From Candidatus Krumholzibacteriota bacterium (GTDB lineage Bacteria; Krumholzibacteriota; Krumholzibacteriia; Krumholzibacteriales; WJIX01), in contig JAXHNR010000001.1 in NCBI GenBank assembly GCA_034520215.1, forward strand, positions 1,416,560 to 1,480,559: a DNA stretch of 64,000 bases, written 5' to 3'. Positions within the stretch are counted from its first letter, which is position 1; every line of letters starts with the position of its first letter. Made by a program: the position numbers and the translations under genes. The notes beneath the pieces were generated by a model. The model worked only from the letters and a program-made list of their open reading frames with translations. It made no database searches and was not told where the DNA came from. This document shows, piece after piece, positions 17,233-26,918 of this stretch.

Positions 17233-20200
17233 TTATCTAAGCAGGATCATCTTTCTTGTCTGGGAGTAGTCTTTGGTGTCCATACGATAGAAATATACAC
17301 CGCTCGCAACGCTAGCGCCTCTGTTGTTGATTCCGTTCCAGGTCTCTGTGTTAAGACCGCTGTCGCGTACGTCGTTTACAAGTGTGTTTACAAGCCTACC
17401 CGCAACATCATATATCTGTATCGATACATGACCCTTCGCCTTCATATTATACTTGATGGTCGTACTCGGGTTGAAGGGGTTGGGATAGTTGCCGTGAAGC
17501 TTTGTGAATGCCGGTGTATCCTCGACATCTGTGATTTCCCCGTTTACTCCATTTTCGAAGAAAAAGAATGCCTTCTCCAGGAATTCATTTCTTATAGGAG
17601 CACCCGAAGAATTAGCGTCGCGCATAGCCATTATGCTGAAGCCAGTTGTAATAGCTCTCTTCGGCATATTCGTGGTTGTTGTATCATCCATCGCGACAGC
17701 AGCGAAGCTGCCGTCAGGATATGTCAACGCGCCGGACGCATGAGTCTCATTGACGTCGAGTACATCCAACTGATTAATGATAGGACAACCGCCGAAGGCA
17801 TAGAAAGCTTCCAGTCCGTCGAAAGGTCCGCCGGCAACTGGGGATACAAGTGGTGAAATTACTCCGCCGCCTGTATATCCACCGGTGCGATTGTAATAGC
17901 TGTTATTTACAAGCTGTACACCGAGAGTGTTAGTCATGAAACTGGTAGCGGTGGCAAAGGTGAGGTTTGTAATTACGCCGTCACCCATAACAAGCAGGTT
18001 CGTAGCGTGACCTTCACCATCGATATCATCAGCCCAACCCTCGAGAAGCGCGCAATCGTCTTCTTTACTGTCTGTTCCATTATTTATGGTTCCGATATCA
18101 AGATCGCCGGAATCCCATATAATCTTTTCATAGAACATACTCAGTTTATCCACATTGATGCGGCTCGCAAGGCCGTTTCCAACGCCTGAAGTAGGCGCGT
18201 TAACGTCATAACGGTCATAGGGTGAAGCACTGACAGCGTTAAGCGCGGGTGTCATGTAGTCATCAACTCGGCCATTCCAGCTTCCTCTATGCTCAAAATC
18301 GTCTACATAGAGTATGCTGTAAACAGTAGGCTGTGTCGGTAGACATTCCCACTCAAAACTTCCGCCCTCAAGAGCGTTCGAAGGCAGATAGTTTGTTTCA
18401 GCGTTAATATCCGTCGCTGAGAAATAATATTCGATAACGTGATCATAAGTGAAGATCGCGTCGTTAATATCGAACATATATTCATCGGCTACCTTTGTTG
18501 AAGGACTACCAACTCTTGCGTTTCTACCCTGTACCTTAAACCAAGTGCCGTCGGCTACAGGTGTCGGAAGAGCATAGGGGCCAACTTCGCCGGTATCAAC
18601 AGATGCCGCGAAATCAGCGGCGACAGCTCCGGAAATGGCGTCATACACTTTAAAATGCATATAGACTTCGGCTGTCGCGCCGGGGCCATTTTCATATCCG
18701 CTGGCATCGACTCCAGCAATTGCTCCGGCTACAGGTGAAGTTACCTGAACCGTGACTGAATCACCGGGATCAATTCTATTCGGCTCTTCACTTGAAGCAA
18801 TGTCGTTAGCCGCGTCAGCTCTCACAAATCCGGTATAATCCGCGTTAGGCGGGAAATTATCCTGGAATAGATCGAGGTGGCGGTAACTCCACTGAGGACC
18901 GCTGGTTTTCACACGTTCAACATATACATTGTCAAACCATGGTGAAGGACTATGGTTTGTGCATGTTCCATAATATCCGCCCCATACGTCGCACATATCG
19001 GAAACACCGAAATTAAGCTGAAGTATGGAATCCGGCTTAACAAGATCACTTACGTTTTCGCCCGTAAAGAGATAATCCTGATCCGGACCGTAATAGACAT
19101 AGTTTCTGTCTTTCCATGATCCTGGACAACCGTCTTCTACATTACGAACTCCCCAGGTATAGAATACCAGGTTGTCGAGAGGCAGATCGCGGTAGACCTG
19201 GAACCTGAACAGTACTCCGCCGAACTTAGGAAGATCGGCTGAAGGAATGGCAGTGTCCTGGACATGGGTTTGTGTAGATGAGTATTTCATCATGTCAATC
19301 GGGGGTGATATAATTCCCTCGTTCTGACATGGCGCTGCAGTACCGGATTCGTTAAGACAACGAGGTGTCACGTACATACCGGGATAAAGATCCTGGCGTG
19401 ATGAAAGCTCAGTTGAACCTACAAGGAAACCCCACTGAGTTCCATAGTCATCATGACATGGATCAGGTTCCATAAGGCCAGTCAACTTACCGCTGTGAAT
19501 GCCGTAAGCAGGCTCGCCGAATGAAGTCCAGAAAGTCGTGTTGTTATCGCCAACTGTAGATGCTTCAAAATCCTCTGTATTCAGAACAGCAGCGTCAGCG
19601 GTAACTTCAATGTCATCGAGTATGATACCGCCGTCTGTGTTCAGGAGACCATCCTGATCACTCCACGCGCCGTCCGCGGTAAAGTGGAAACGGAACTTAG
19701 TGCTGGTTCCGGTTTCCGCTGACGTAAGAGAAATTACGTCAACCGTGTCATGATAACCGCCGTATGTTCTGTGTGTAACCCACTCATCGTTGCTGTCAAG
19801 GTAGTCCACATAGGCTTGATCATAACCTCCGCCTTCATTGTGGGCCACGGCGTGGTAGCTGAGCCCGACAGTACTCGTAAGAGTAATCAAATCACTCTCA
19901 AAGTGCTGATTCCAGTTATTACCATAACCGGGGGCTTCTCCCCAGGCACAGAGATAATTGCTGGTTCCTGGTCTCGTACCGCACCACATGGACTTCGTAC
20001 CGGAAATCGGCACAAGTAAACCGTAATCTCCGCCCGCAAGTCCAACAAAATCATCGACGTGCCAGAATATACTCTGCTGAGCTGTGTGATCAACCGTCGT
20101 CCAGCCTTGAGCACTTTCGAAGCTGTATCTTACGATATGGTATGTATCAACAGCCGCAGCCTGATAGTAACCCGGGACACTGTCATCCGTAAGAAGTCCA

Positions 20201-20319
20201 GTGCCGTTCAGGGCTTTTTTAATCCTCTTGCTGCCTCTGTCGATATCACGCGCCGACACGGTACCGGCAAACATTGCAACAAGACAAATACCTAGTACAA
20301 TTACTAAGGTCTTCTTCAT
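17233..20319 (-). CDS. Large secreted protein with C-terminal FlgD-like sorting domain
   Basis: 1028 residues. A classic signal peptide (KKTLVIVLGICLVAMFAGTVSA) is followed by MAM/jelly-roll-like beta domains (SFESAQGW, SMWCGTRPG, later SPPIDMMKYS). Around residues 680-850 a section begins ILYVDDFEHRGSWNGRVDDY and reads on to LLVMGDG. It resembles the VDD section of the 12614-14950 lipoprotein. The last 90 residues have NYPNPFNPSTT, VSIQIYDVAGRLV and GVYFYRM, ending KMILLR, the FlgD-like sorting domain. No peptidase motif was recognised. Its own strong promoter, a 260-nt structured leader and a perfect terminator suggest high, separately controlled expression. It may be a major secreted or surface-layer protein, which is inference. 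Confidence 0.8.
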   Translation of the reverse strand: MKKTLVIVLGICLVAMFAGTVSARDIDRGSKRIKKALNGTGLLTDDSVPGYYQAAAVDTYHIVRYSFESAQGWTTVDHTAQQSIFWHVDDFVGLAGGDYGLLVPISGTKSMWCGTRPGTSNYLCAWGEAPGYGNNWNQHFESDLITLTSTVGLSYHAVAHNEGGGYDQAYVDYLDSNDEWVTHRTYGGYHDTVDVISLTSAETGTSTKFRFHFTADGAWSDQDGLLNTDGGIILDDIEVTADAAVLNTEDFEASTVGDNNTTFWTSFGEPAYGIHSGKLTGLMEPDPCHDDYGTQWGFLVGSTELSSRQDLYPGMYVTPRCLNESGTAAPCQNEGIISPPIDMMKYSSTQTHVQDTAIPSADLPKFGGVLFRFQVYRDLPLDNLVFYTWGVRNVEDGCPGSWKDRNYVYYGPDQDYLFTGENVSDLVKPDSILQLNFGVSDMCDVWGGYYGTCTNHSPSPWFDNVYVERVKTSGPQWSYRHLDLFQDNFPPNADYTGFVRADAANDIASSEEPNRIDPGDSVTVQVTSPVAGAIAGVDASGYENGPGATAEVYMHFKVYDAISGAVAADFAASVDTGEVGPYALPTPVADGTWFKVQGRNARVGSPSTKVADEYMFDINDAIFTYDHVIEYYFSATDINAETNYLPSNALEGGSFEWECLPTQPTVYSILYVDDFEHRGSWNGRVDDYMTPALNAVSASPYDRYDVNAPTSGVGNGLASRINVDKLSMFYEKIIWDSGDLDIGTINNGTDSKEDDCALLEGWADDIDGEGHATNLLVMGDGVITNLTFATATSFMTNTLGVQLVNNSYYNRTGGYTGGGVISPLVSPVAGGPFDGLEAFYAFGGCPIINQLDVLDVNETHASGALTYPDGSFAAVAMDDTTTTNMPKRAITTGFSIMAMRDANSSGAPIRNEFLEKAFFFFENGVNGEITDVEDTPAFTKLHGNYPNPFNPSTTIKYNMKAKGHVSIQIYDVAGRLVNTLVNDVRDSGLNTETWNGINNRGASVASGVYFYRMDTKDYSQTRKMILLR

Positions 20320-20580
20320 TTCTTTATTCCCCCCAAGTGTTAAGAGAATAAGCTAATTTATTTATGTCGCTTGACCAGGATCGGCTGATTATTCGGCCGA
20401 ATCAATATGTTACCCGCCTCCTTTGTAGCTAGATTCGGCAAACCAGCGGGGCCCCCTTCCGTTTTTAGTTCCAAATTTATGTCGAGTAAGCCTGGACTCC
20501 AACGGTGGCCGGCGTAAGGCAAAAACCCCACTTTACACGAAAACCACCCCTTTACAGGGTTCTCGACCCTATTCAAGGAC
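20320..20580 (-). promoter_or_regulatory. Long structured 5' leader of the 17233-20319 gene, candidate cis-regulatory RNA
   Basis: About 260 bases lie between the mapped-by-eye promoter and the ATG at 20319. On the minus strand the RNA has an AGGGT/ACCCT hairpin near its 5' end, a TCGGC/GCCGA hairpin near its 3' end, and a CCCGC/GCGGG stem closing about 30 bases around 20412-20450. The motif CGACATAAAT occurs twice. I could not match it to a riboswitch family. The frame is also open for 72 codons from a TTG, but without an SD. It could control translation or stabilise the mRNA of an abundant protein. Confidence 0.5.
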
Positions 20581-20586
20581 TATCGT

Positions 20587-20616
20587 ATTGTACCATAGAA
20601 TCATTTGTCATGTCAA
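20587..20616 (-). promoter_or_regulatory. Strong sigma70-type promoter for the 17233-20319 gene
   Basis: Minus strand TTGACA (20611-20616) and TACAAT (20587-20592) are separated by 18 bases. One base differs from consensus in the -10. The predicted start is near 20580. Confidence 0.75.
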
Positions 20617-20832
20617 GAGGGAAACTGCTCTTTTCTCAATATAGGTAATTACCCTGTAACTTTGCCGTTACTAAAATATTGCCCTGATTTTGGGGGAATG
20701 TCCAATAATGAACCTTTATTTTTAATTCTGATGTTAATTCTTAAACGGGATCAAGAACTATCCTTGATTCCCCCCAACAAGACACACCGCTTACCCGCGC
20801 CGTCAAATCAGTATAATATTAAACTGACGGGG
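20617..20832. other. Spacer after glyS
   Basis: Roughly 215 bases between the promoter and the glyS stop. A minus-strand stem (ATCAAG with CTTGAT, near 20751-20770) could help end the glyS transcript, but no U-run follows. Nothing else was seen. Confidence 0.4.
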
Positions 20833-22980
20833 CTATTCTTCGGTTATTCTGGAATAATCACAAGTGTAAGAAAAGGCGGAACTTAAAGCGCGCAGAAAAG
20901 ACAACCTGTTCTTCTTTGTTTTTTCATCATTACAATTCACAAGAACTTCATCGAAATATCTATTTACGGGCTCGACCAACTCTTCCCGTAATAATGAGAA
21001 AACCATTTCCTCTCTCTCTTCACTCCTCAGTCTCAAAATCCCCGCCGCCGACTCTATGGCGGCATCAAACAGATCCTTCTCGGCTTTATCTATGAAAAGT
21101 CCCGGGTCGAAAGTCATCTTCTCGATATCTCCGCCGGCTAGCAGTCCAAGCATTTCTAATCCGTCAATTCCAATATCGCTTTCTGAAAGGTCTCCCGCTA
21201 TATTTGCTATCCTTTTCATCGCGAGAATAAAAGGAGAAAGTACTCCGTCATCTCTCATACGAGTAAGTTGGACAGCCATCTTCCTTGTCAAAAAAGGCAC
21301 GTTCCAACCGGCTGACATAAGAGCGGTCACTATATCATGACCGAACCCCTCGGCGCGGAGCATATTGAAAAAACGCCGGCTAAAGAATTCATAGATTGCG
21401 TCAAAGAGGGATGTACCTTCCCCCTCAACATCTTTAAATAGAGACAAACTCACATTTACAGCCCGAGGAAGTGAAACCGGAATCTCCTTCTCGATCATAA
21501 GACGCAGGACACCCATCGCCTGTCTGCGAAGGGCGTATGGATCCACAGACCCGGTGGGCTGGCAACGCAGAATATACCCTCCGGAAATGTTATCGATTTT
21601 GTCGGCGCAGGAAAGAATAACACCGGCATATCCTTCGGGAATATCATCCCCGGCGAAGCGGGGCAGATTGTGTTCATATACTGCTTCCGCCACACTCTCT
21701 TCTTCTCCGGAAACCCTCGCGTACTCCCTTCCCATATAACCTTCCAGCAGAGTAAATTCTTTCCCGTCCCTTACCATTTCACTCGCGAGATCGGCTTTCG
21801 CGAGTTTCGCGGCCCTTGAGATTACAGATGAAAGACCGTCACCGGCGGGGTTCCACTCCGACATAATCCAGAGAGCAAGCTTTTCCATCCTCGAGGATTT
21901 TTCAGCCAGACTGCCCAGGCCCTCCATCCACACAATATCTTCAAGTTTCTCCGCCATCTCAGAAAGCGGCAGTGAAGTATCTTCATTGTAATAAAATTCC
22001 GCGTCGGCGAGCCGGGCCTGAAGCACCCTCTCATACCCCCCGATTATCTCTTTCCGGTTCTTCCTGACCCCGTCGGCAAAGGCTATAAAAAAGGGTTTGA
22101 GCTTCCCGTTTCCGTCCTCAACTGAAAAATATTTCTGATGGCTCCTTAGAGCTGTAACAATAACTCTTCGGGGTAATTTCAGGAAGCTGTCATCAAATCT
22201 GCCCGTAAAGGGCACAGGAGATTCAAGGAGGTTGGCAACGGTGGCAACGAGCTTATCATCCGGGACTACTTTCGCCTTGATCTTCCGAGCTTCTCTTCGC
22301 AAAGCTTCAGCCACCTTTTTCCTTCTCTTTACGGGATCCAGAATAATCCCGTTTTTCTTCATAAGCGAAAAATACCCGTCTATGTCTTCAACTTTCGTGT
22401 ATTCGTCAAAAAAGGGGTTGACTCTGGTCTTCCTGCCCGAGGAAACCGAACCAATGGTTAACTTGAATGCTTTCTTCCCCAGAAAAGATAGTATCCATCT
22501 GAGGGGTCTGGCAAAGCGCAGACCACTGCCGTCCCAGCGCATAGTCTTGGGGAATTTAAGCCCCGTTATCCAGTCAGGTACTATTTCCATAAGGAGTTCA
22601 TTGGTCTTTCTACCCTGAATTTTCTTTACGACCGCGAGATATTCCCCCTTCTTCCTGCGAACTTTCTTAAGGTCCTCCGCGGAGACATTTTGCGATTTAG
22701 CAAACCCGTAAGCGGCCTTCGTGTATTCGCCCCTGTCAGATACCGCGGCTGAAATCGGAGGGCCGGTAATTTCTTCTTCAACAGTTCTCTGTTTACTTGC
22801 CAGATCAGTTACGTAGATAACAATTCTATTTGGAGTTCCGAGGACGTAAACGGAATCAAATCCTACCCTTTTATCTTCAAGTTCCGAAGCGCATTTCTTT
22901 TCCAGCTGCTCAAGAGCAAGGTCGAGATAACTGCTCGGCAGATTCTCGCAGCCTACTTCAAGTAGAAAATTTCTTCCCAT
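20833..22980 (-). CDS. glyS: Glycyl-tRNA synthetase, beta subunit
   Basis: 715 residues, within the family range. The N-terminus MGRNFLLEVGCENLPSSYL matches the conserved GlyS start (LLEIGTEELP). The start is the ATG at 22980 because AAAGGAG precedes it; an earlier in-frame start adds eight residues without an SD. The HD-like core (HNLPRFAGDDIP) and C-terminal anticodon-binding part are present. GlyS and GlyQ form the alpha2beta2 enzyme that charges tRNA-Gly. glyQ ends 110 bases upstream in the same direction, after recO, so the operon reads mgtE, recO, glyQ, glyS. Confidence 0.96.
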   Translation of the reverse strand: MGRNFLLEVGCENLPSSYLDLALEQLEKKCASELEDKRVGFDSVYVLGTPNRIVIYVTDLASKQRTVEEEITGPPISAAVSDRGEYTKAAYGFAKSQNVSAEDLKKVRRKKGEYLAVVKKIQGRKTNELLMEIVPDWITGLKFPKTMRWDGSGLRFARPLRWILSFLGKKAFKLTIGSVSSGRKTRVNPFFDEYTKVEDIDGYFSLMKKNGIILDPVKRRKKVAEALRREARKIKAKVVPDDKLVATVANLLESPVPFTGRFDDSFLKLPRRVIVTALRSHQKYFSVEDGNGKLKPFFIAFADGVRKNRKEIIGGYERVLQARLADAEFYYNEDTSLPLSEMAEKLEDIVWMEGLGSLAEKSSRMEKLALWIMSEWNPAGDGLSSVISRAAKLAKADLASEMVRDGKEFTLLEGYMGREYARVSGEEESVAEAVYEHNLPRFAGDDIPEGYAGVILSCADKIDNISGGYILRCQPTGSVDPYALRRQAMGVLRLMIEKEIPVSLPRAVNVSLSLFKDVEGEGTSLFDAIYEFFSRRFFNMLRAEGFGHDIVTALMSAGWNVPFLTRKMAVQLTRMRDDGVLSPFILAMKRIANIAGDLSESDIGIDGLEMLGLLAGGDIEKMTFDPGLFIDKAEKDLFDAAIESAAGILRLRSEEREEMVFSLLREELVEPVNRYFDEVLVNCNDEKTKKNRLSFLRALSSAFSYTCDYSRITEE

Positions 22981-23090
22981 CGATTCTCCTTTCTGCACCC
23001 TCAAAGCTCCGCGTCAATCCCGTTTTTCTAAAAAAACCTTTCAGGTTCCGGTTCTCTCCAACCTTTATTACAGTAATTGGACAAACCGGC

Positions 23091-23972
23091 CTAATAAGCT
23101 TTCTGACTCGCGAGCAGGGGAAACCCGCCCGTCTCTCTTACCGCTACATATTCCGCGGCTACTTCTTTCGCGAGGTCTCTTATCCTCGCGATATAACTGG
23201 TTCTTTCCGAAACACTCACAGCCCCCCTGGCGTCAAGTATATTAAAAATGTGAGAACATCTGAGCACATAATCATAAGATGGAAATATAAGCCCTTCCTT
23301 GAGCATCCTCTTCGCCTCTTTATAGTAATTATCAAATATCTTGAAATACATGCTGATATCGGCTTTTTCGAAATTAAAGGAGCTGAAATCCTTTTCGAAC
23401 TGATAATAGATATCCCCCCATTTAATCCCCGCTCCCCATTCGATCTCCATAATATCATCGACACCCTGTATATACATGCATATTCTCTCAAGTCCGTAAG
23501 TTATCTCTGTTGATACGGGGTCCAGCTCTAATCCCCCCGCCTGTTGAAAATATGTAAACTGAGTAATTTCCATGCCGTCAAGCCATACTTCCCACCCAAG
23601 TCCGGATGCTCCGAGTGTGGGCGCTTCCCAATCGTCTTCTATGAATCTGATATCGTGACGGGATGGATCGATGCCGATCGCTTCCAAGCTCTCAATGAAC
23701 AGGGGGACAACATTACTCGGAGACGGCTTGAGTATAACCTGAAACTGATTGAACTGCTGTACCCTGTTGGGGTTTTCGCCGTACCTGCCGTCTTTTGGTC
23801 TTCTGGAAGGTTCAACGTAAGCCGCCTTCCAGGGTTCAGGCCCCAGAACTCTCAAGAATGTGGAAGGATTCATCGTTCCGGCTCCGACTTCAGAATTATT
23901 AGAGGTTACAAGCAGGCACCCCTTATCCATCCAGAAATGCTCCAGATCAAGTACAAGCTTCTGAAAGTTCAC
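23091..23972 (-). CDS. glyQ: Glycyl-tRNA synthetase, alpha subunit
   Basis: 293 residues, as expected. It carries the class II aminoacylation core. Recognisable blocks are [52 protein letters not shown] and FQVILKPSP. The start is a GTG at 23972, with GGGGTGA a few bases upstream and one base after the recO stop, so recO and glyQ are coupled. With GlyS it makes the tetrameric glycyl-tRNA synthetase of most Gram-negative bacteria. Confidence 0.97.
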   Translation of the reverse strand: MNFQKLVLDLEHFWMDKGCLLVTSNNSEVGAGTMNPSTFLRVLGPEPWKAAYVEPSRRPKDGRYGENPNRVQQFNQFQVILKPSPSNVVPLFIESLEAIGIDPSRHDIRFIEDDWEAPTLGASGLGWEVWLDGMEITQFTYFQQAGGLELDPVSTEITYGLERICMYIQGVDDIMEIEWGAGIKWGDIYYQFEKDFSSFNFEKADISMYFKIFDNYYKEAKRMLKEGLIFPSYDYVLRCSHIFNILDARGAVSVSERTSYIARIRDLAKEVAAEYVAVRETGGFPLLASQKAY

Positions 23973-23973
23973 T

Positions 23974-24729
23974 TCAATTCACCCCTTTTAACAAACCAAG
24001 AGAAGAGGGAAGCTTGTAATTATCAAGATGCGATCTGAAAATCTCGTGCAGGAAACGTCCGATCTCCCTTCGTTCTCTTCTGCCAAGTCTTAATCCAATA
24101 ATATCATTGTCCATAGGTTTTCTTTCCATACACTCTAATATATAAGAGGCGGATGCTGATATTAAAAACATACCTTCCCTGGCACATCTTTCACATCTAA
24201 CATCCCCCGATGAAGTATTTATCCATAATCTCTCGCCGTCAAGATTCTTTCCACAACTTTGACACTTTTTAACAGACGGGAATAATCCCGTTAGTTTCAG
24301 CAGCTTTACTTCAAAAGTAAAAAACCCGGCCCACGGATCTTCAACAATGGGTAGAAGTGAAAAGAAATTATCGACGAGAGTAAATATCCTTTCATCTGTT
24401 TCCCGCTCTATGACTGAACGGTCCACAATCTCAATCGTCGCCTGGAAAATAAGCAGCCTTTTCAAATCACTTCCCGCTTCGCTGAAGGATGAACGGCAAT
24501 TTATCTCTTTCAGGATATGAAGACCCCTTCCGGCTTTATAATAAAAAACAACCTCACATATATTGCCAGTCATAAGACTGCCGGAAAATCTCATTTTTCC
24601 CCTTTTAGCTCCCTTCGCCAACACTCTAACCTTACCGTTCTTCCTGGTTAACAAAACAGCAATCAGACTCGATTCACTATAATCAAAGGTTCTTAATACT
24701 ACAGCATAGTCCTTGAGAATCATACTCAT
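23974..24729 (-). CDS. recO: DNA repair protein RecO
   Basis: 251 residues. RecO works with RecR and RecF to load RecA onto gapped DNA. The N-terminal OB fold ([29 protein letters not shown]) is followed by a helical part with a four-Cys zinc site (CQSCGK and CERC). All are standard RecO features. A GGAG precedes the ATG at 24729. It sits between mgtE and glyQ; recO next to glyQS recurs in other bacteria. Confidence 0.92.
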   Translation of the reverse strand: MSMILKDYAVVLRTFDYSESSLIAVLLTRKNGKVRVLAKGAKRGKMRFSGSLMTGNICEVVFYYKAGRGLHILKEINCRSSFSEAGSDLKRLLIFQATIEIVDRSVIERETDERIFTLVDNFFSLLPIVEDPWAGFFTFEVKLLKLTGLFPSVKKCQSCGKNLDGERLWINTSSGDVRCERCAREGMFLISASASYILECMERKPMDNDIIGLRLGRRERREIGRFLHEIFRSHLDNYKLPSSLGLLKGVN

Positions 24730-24765
24730 TACTACTCCGCGCGGAAACCTTTAGCCGCCTGTAAA

Positions 24766-26109
24766 TCACTTGAGAAAGAGTGTGGCAATACTCAAATAAA
24801 AGATTATCCCGAGTATATCATTGAATGTAGTAATAAAAGGTCCAGTGGCAAGAGCTGGATCGATATTAATTTTATTGAGCAGCAGTGGAACCGATGTGCC
24901 TATAAGAGCCGCCCATAATACTACAGAAAAGAGGCAAAGCCCCAGAAGAGTCGCCAACTTGTAATCCTTAAGCCATATTACCACAACGATAAAGAGAATT
25001 GCTCCGAGAAATGTGCCGTTAAGAACTGACACCCTCAATTCCCTTAAAATCTTTCTTGTCGTATCGGAAAGACTGAACTCCCCCGTAGCTAATTCCCGGA
25101 CAACAACCGCGGAGGATTGAATCCCCACATTTCCGCCCATAGCCATAATTACCGGCACAAAAAAGGCCAGAGAAAGAATCGATTCAAGAGATTCGCGGAA
25201 TTCGCTCATAACAAGTGCTGCAGTAATCCCCCCGAAAAGAGCGGCAACGAGCCATGGTATTCTCGCCTTTGAAAGTCTCAGTGTGGATTTCGCCCAGAAC
25301 TCTTCATCACCGGTACCCGCGAGACGCGAAATATCCTCGTTAGCTTCCTCCTCGATAACATCTATGATGTCATCAACCGTAATTCGCCCGAGGAGTTTCC
25401 CCTTTCCGTCAACCACGGCCACACTGTAGAGATCATATTTGGAGAATATCGCCGCCACTTTCTCCTGATCCATCTCCACATTAACCTTCTCAATATCTGT
25501 ATCCATCACTTCAGAAACATCCATCCCGGGATTCTCAAGAATAAGCTTAACAACCGGTATTATACCAAGAAATACACCTTCTCTATCGACTACATACAAA
25601 TTCTGTATGTTTTCAACCGTCCTGGCTTCATCTCTGACAAAATCTACAGCTTCGCCTATCGTAATATCTTCTCTGATCACAAGCAGCTCTTTGGCCATAA
25701 TACCGCCGGCTGATTCTTCATCGAATTTCAGAAGAGCTACTATATCTCTATAATCTTCCCTGCTTACCCTTTCAAGTACGAGAGGGATCCTCTCGGCGGC
25801 CATAAGATTAATCAGGTCAGCGGCGTCATCGCTCGCCATTCTGTTTACGAGACGAGCTGTCGTTTCGGGTTCTAATTCTTCCAGGAATTTCCTTGATATC
25901 CCCTCGTCGAGAACAGGAAAGATTTCAGCGGATAAATCTATATCAATGGATTTAAATAAGAAAAGCGCGATTTCACTGTCCAGAGCCATCATTATTTCAG
26001 CAATATCAGGGGCTTTTAATCTATCAAAAATATCCGGCGAAAAGGTATAATCACCGGACATGTATTGTTTTGATATATATTCGACTCTTTTCTCTAACTC
26101 TTCTCTCAT
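24766..26109 (-). CDS. mgtE: Magnesium transporter MgtE
   Basis: 447 residues. The order is typical: N-terminal helical superhelix (SRKFLEELEPETTARLVNRM), a pair of CBS domains (residues about 130-255, with DREGVFLGIIPVVKL and DGKGKLLGRITVDDI), then five membrane segments with GGNVGIQSSAVVVRELA and TTFNDILGIIFY, the pore-lining motifs. MgtE is a Mg-gated channel for Mg2+ entry. A GGAGTG precedes the ATG at 26109. A candidate promoter lies upstream at 26149-26176. It is followed 36 bases later by recO. Confidence 0.95.
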   Translation of the reverse strand: MREELEKRVEYISKQYMSGDYTFSPDIFDRLKAPDIAEIMMALDSEIALFLFKSIDIDLSAEIFPVLDEGISRKFLEELEPETTARLVNRMASDDAADLINLMAAERIPLVLERVSREDYRDIVALLKFDEESAGGIMAKELLVIREDITIGEAVDFVRDEARTVENIQNLYVVDREGVFLGIIPVVKLILENPGMDVSEVMDTDIEKVNVEMDQEKVAAIFSKYDLYSVAVVDGKGKLLGRITVDDIIDVIEEEANEDISRLAGTGDEEFWAKSTLRLSKARIPWLVAALFGGITAALVMSEFRESLESILSLAFFVPVIMAMGGNVGIQSSAVVVRELATGEFSLSDTTRKILRELRVSVLNGTFLGAILFIVVVIWLKDYKLATLLGLCLFSVVLWAALIGTSVPLLLNKINIDPALATGPFITTFNDILGIIFYLSIATLFLK

Positions 26110-26148
26110 ATCACTCCAATAACGAGCGGGTTCGGTTTAAAAACCTAA

Positions 26149-26176
26149 AGACTATCATAGCCTGGATTTAAGTCAA
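26149..26176 (-). promoter_or_regulatory. Possible promoter of the mgtE operon
   Basis: Minus strand TTGACT (26171-26176) and TAGTCT (26149-26154) with a 16-base spacer. The -10 fits poorly. It lies about 40 bases before the mgtE ATG and next to the repeat at 26189-26219. Confidence 0.35.
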
Positions 26177-26188
26177 GCGCTATTTATT

Positions 26189-26219
26189 CAGGACTTTCCC
26201 CAATTTGGACAGCTTCCAG
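26189..26219. repeat. 31-bp repeat, continuous copy
   Basis: The reverse complement of this stretch matches 11056-11076 and 11097-11116 in two halves. It lies in the 124-base spacer between mgtE and the DUF502 gene. Confidence 0.6.
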
Positions 26220-26233
26220 CCTCAGCTCCAAAC

Positions 26234-26869
26234 CTAATCTTCCGTTTTAGGCATCCATCCGTGTGGGACAACCGGTTCACCCCGCGGAAAGTACGGCTTG
26301 AAGAACCCTCCTGATATAACCATTTTCAAGGCGCTCTCGACGGAACAACCAAGTTCTATTGTTTCCTCTTCGGGAACCATAAGAAAGTACCCCGAAGTCG
26401 GATTGGGGGTGGTTGGAAGGAAAACGCTTACAAAATCCCTGCCCTTACCATCAACTGTATTGAACTTTGAAGTAGCGGTAACAAATCCAATGGCGAAGGT
26501 GCCGGCAATAGGATACTGAATCATCACTGCTTTCTCGAAAACAGTTTTCCCGCTCCTTAAAAAAGCTTCACTGAGTTGTTTTACGGCAGTATACATCCGG
26601 CTGATAAGAGGAATTCTGTATACAAAGACTTCAAGCCATCCTATCACTCTCCTGCCAATAAAGTTTCCTCCAAAGACACCCGTTAGAAAAATAATCACCA
26701 GAACGCCGATAAATCCAAGCCCGGGAAAATAAATAAAGGGGTATTTCTCAACCAGTGGATTCAGAATATTATCAACTGAATTAAAGAATTGATAAAAAAC
26801 CCACCCCGTAACAAGGATTGGAAGAAGAATTAATAAACCGGTTAAAAACCTCCTTCTCAGCCAACTCAT
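26234..26869 (-). CDS. DUF502 family membrane protein
   Basis: 211 residues. Two N-terminal membrane segments (FLTGLLILLPILVTGWVFY and FIGVLVIIFLTGVFGG) are followed by a soluble domain with the DUF502 phrases VYRIPLISRMYTAVKQ and FLPTTPNPTSGY. The family is widespread and its biochemical role is not established. AAGGA lies 8 bases before the ATG. It lies 49 bases after the CorC-like gene and is probably the end of the phoH-ybeY operon. Confidence 0.9.
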   Translation of the reverse strand: MSWLRRRFLTGLLILLPILVTGWVFYQFFNSVDNILNPLVEKYPFIYFPGLGFIGVLVIIFLTGVFGGNFIGRRVIGWLEVFVYRIPLISRMYTAVKQLSEAFLRSGKTVFEKAVMIQYPIAGTFAIGFVTATSKFNTVDGKGRDFVSVFLPTTPNPTSGYFLMVPEEETIELGCSVESALKMVISGGFFKPYFPRGEPVVPHGWMPKTED

Positions 26870-26918
26870 TCGAACTGTCCTTTCTGCAAATAATAAATAC
26901 TATCCATCTTCATCAATA

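Noticed and set aside
20358-20576. 72-codon minus-strand ORF inside the leader
   Set aside because: It starts with TTG, has no SD, and lies wholly within a structured leader; a leader peptide is possible but unsupported.
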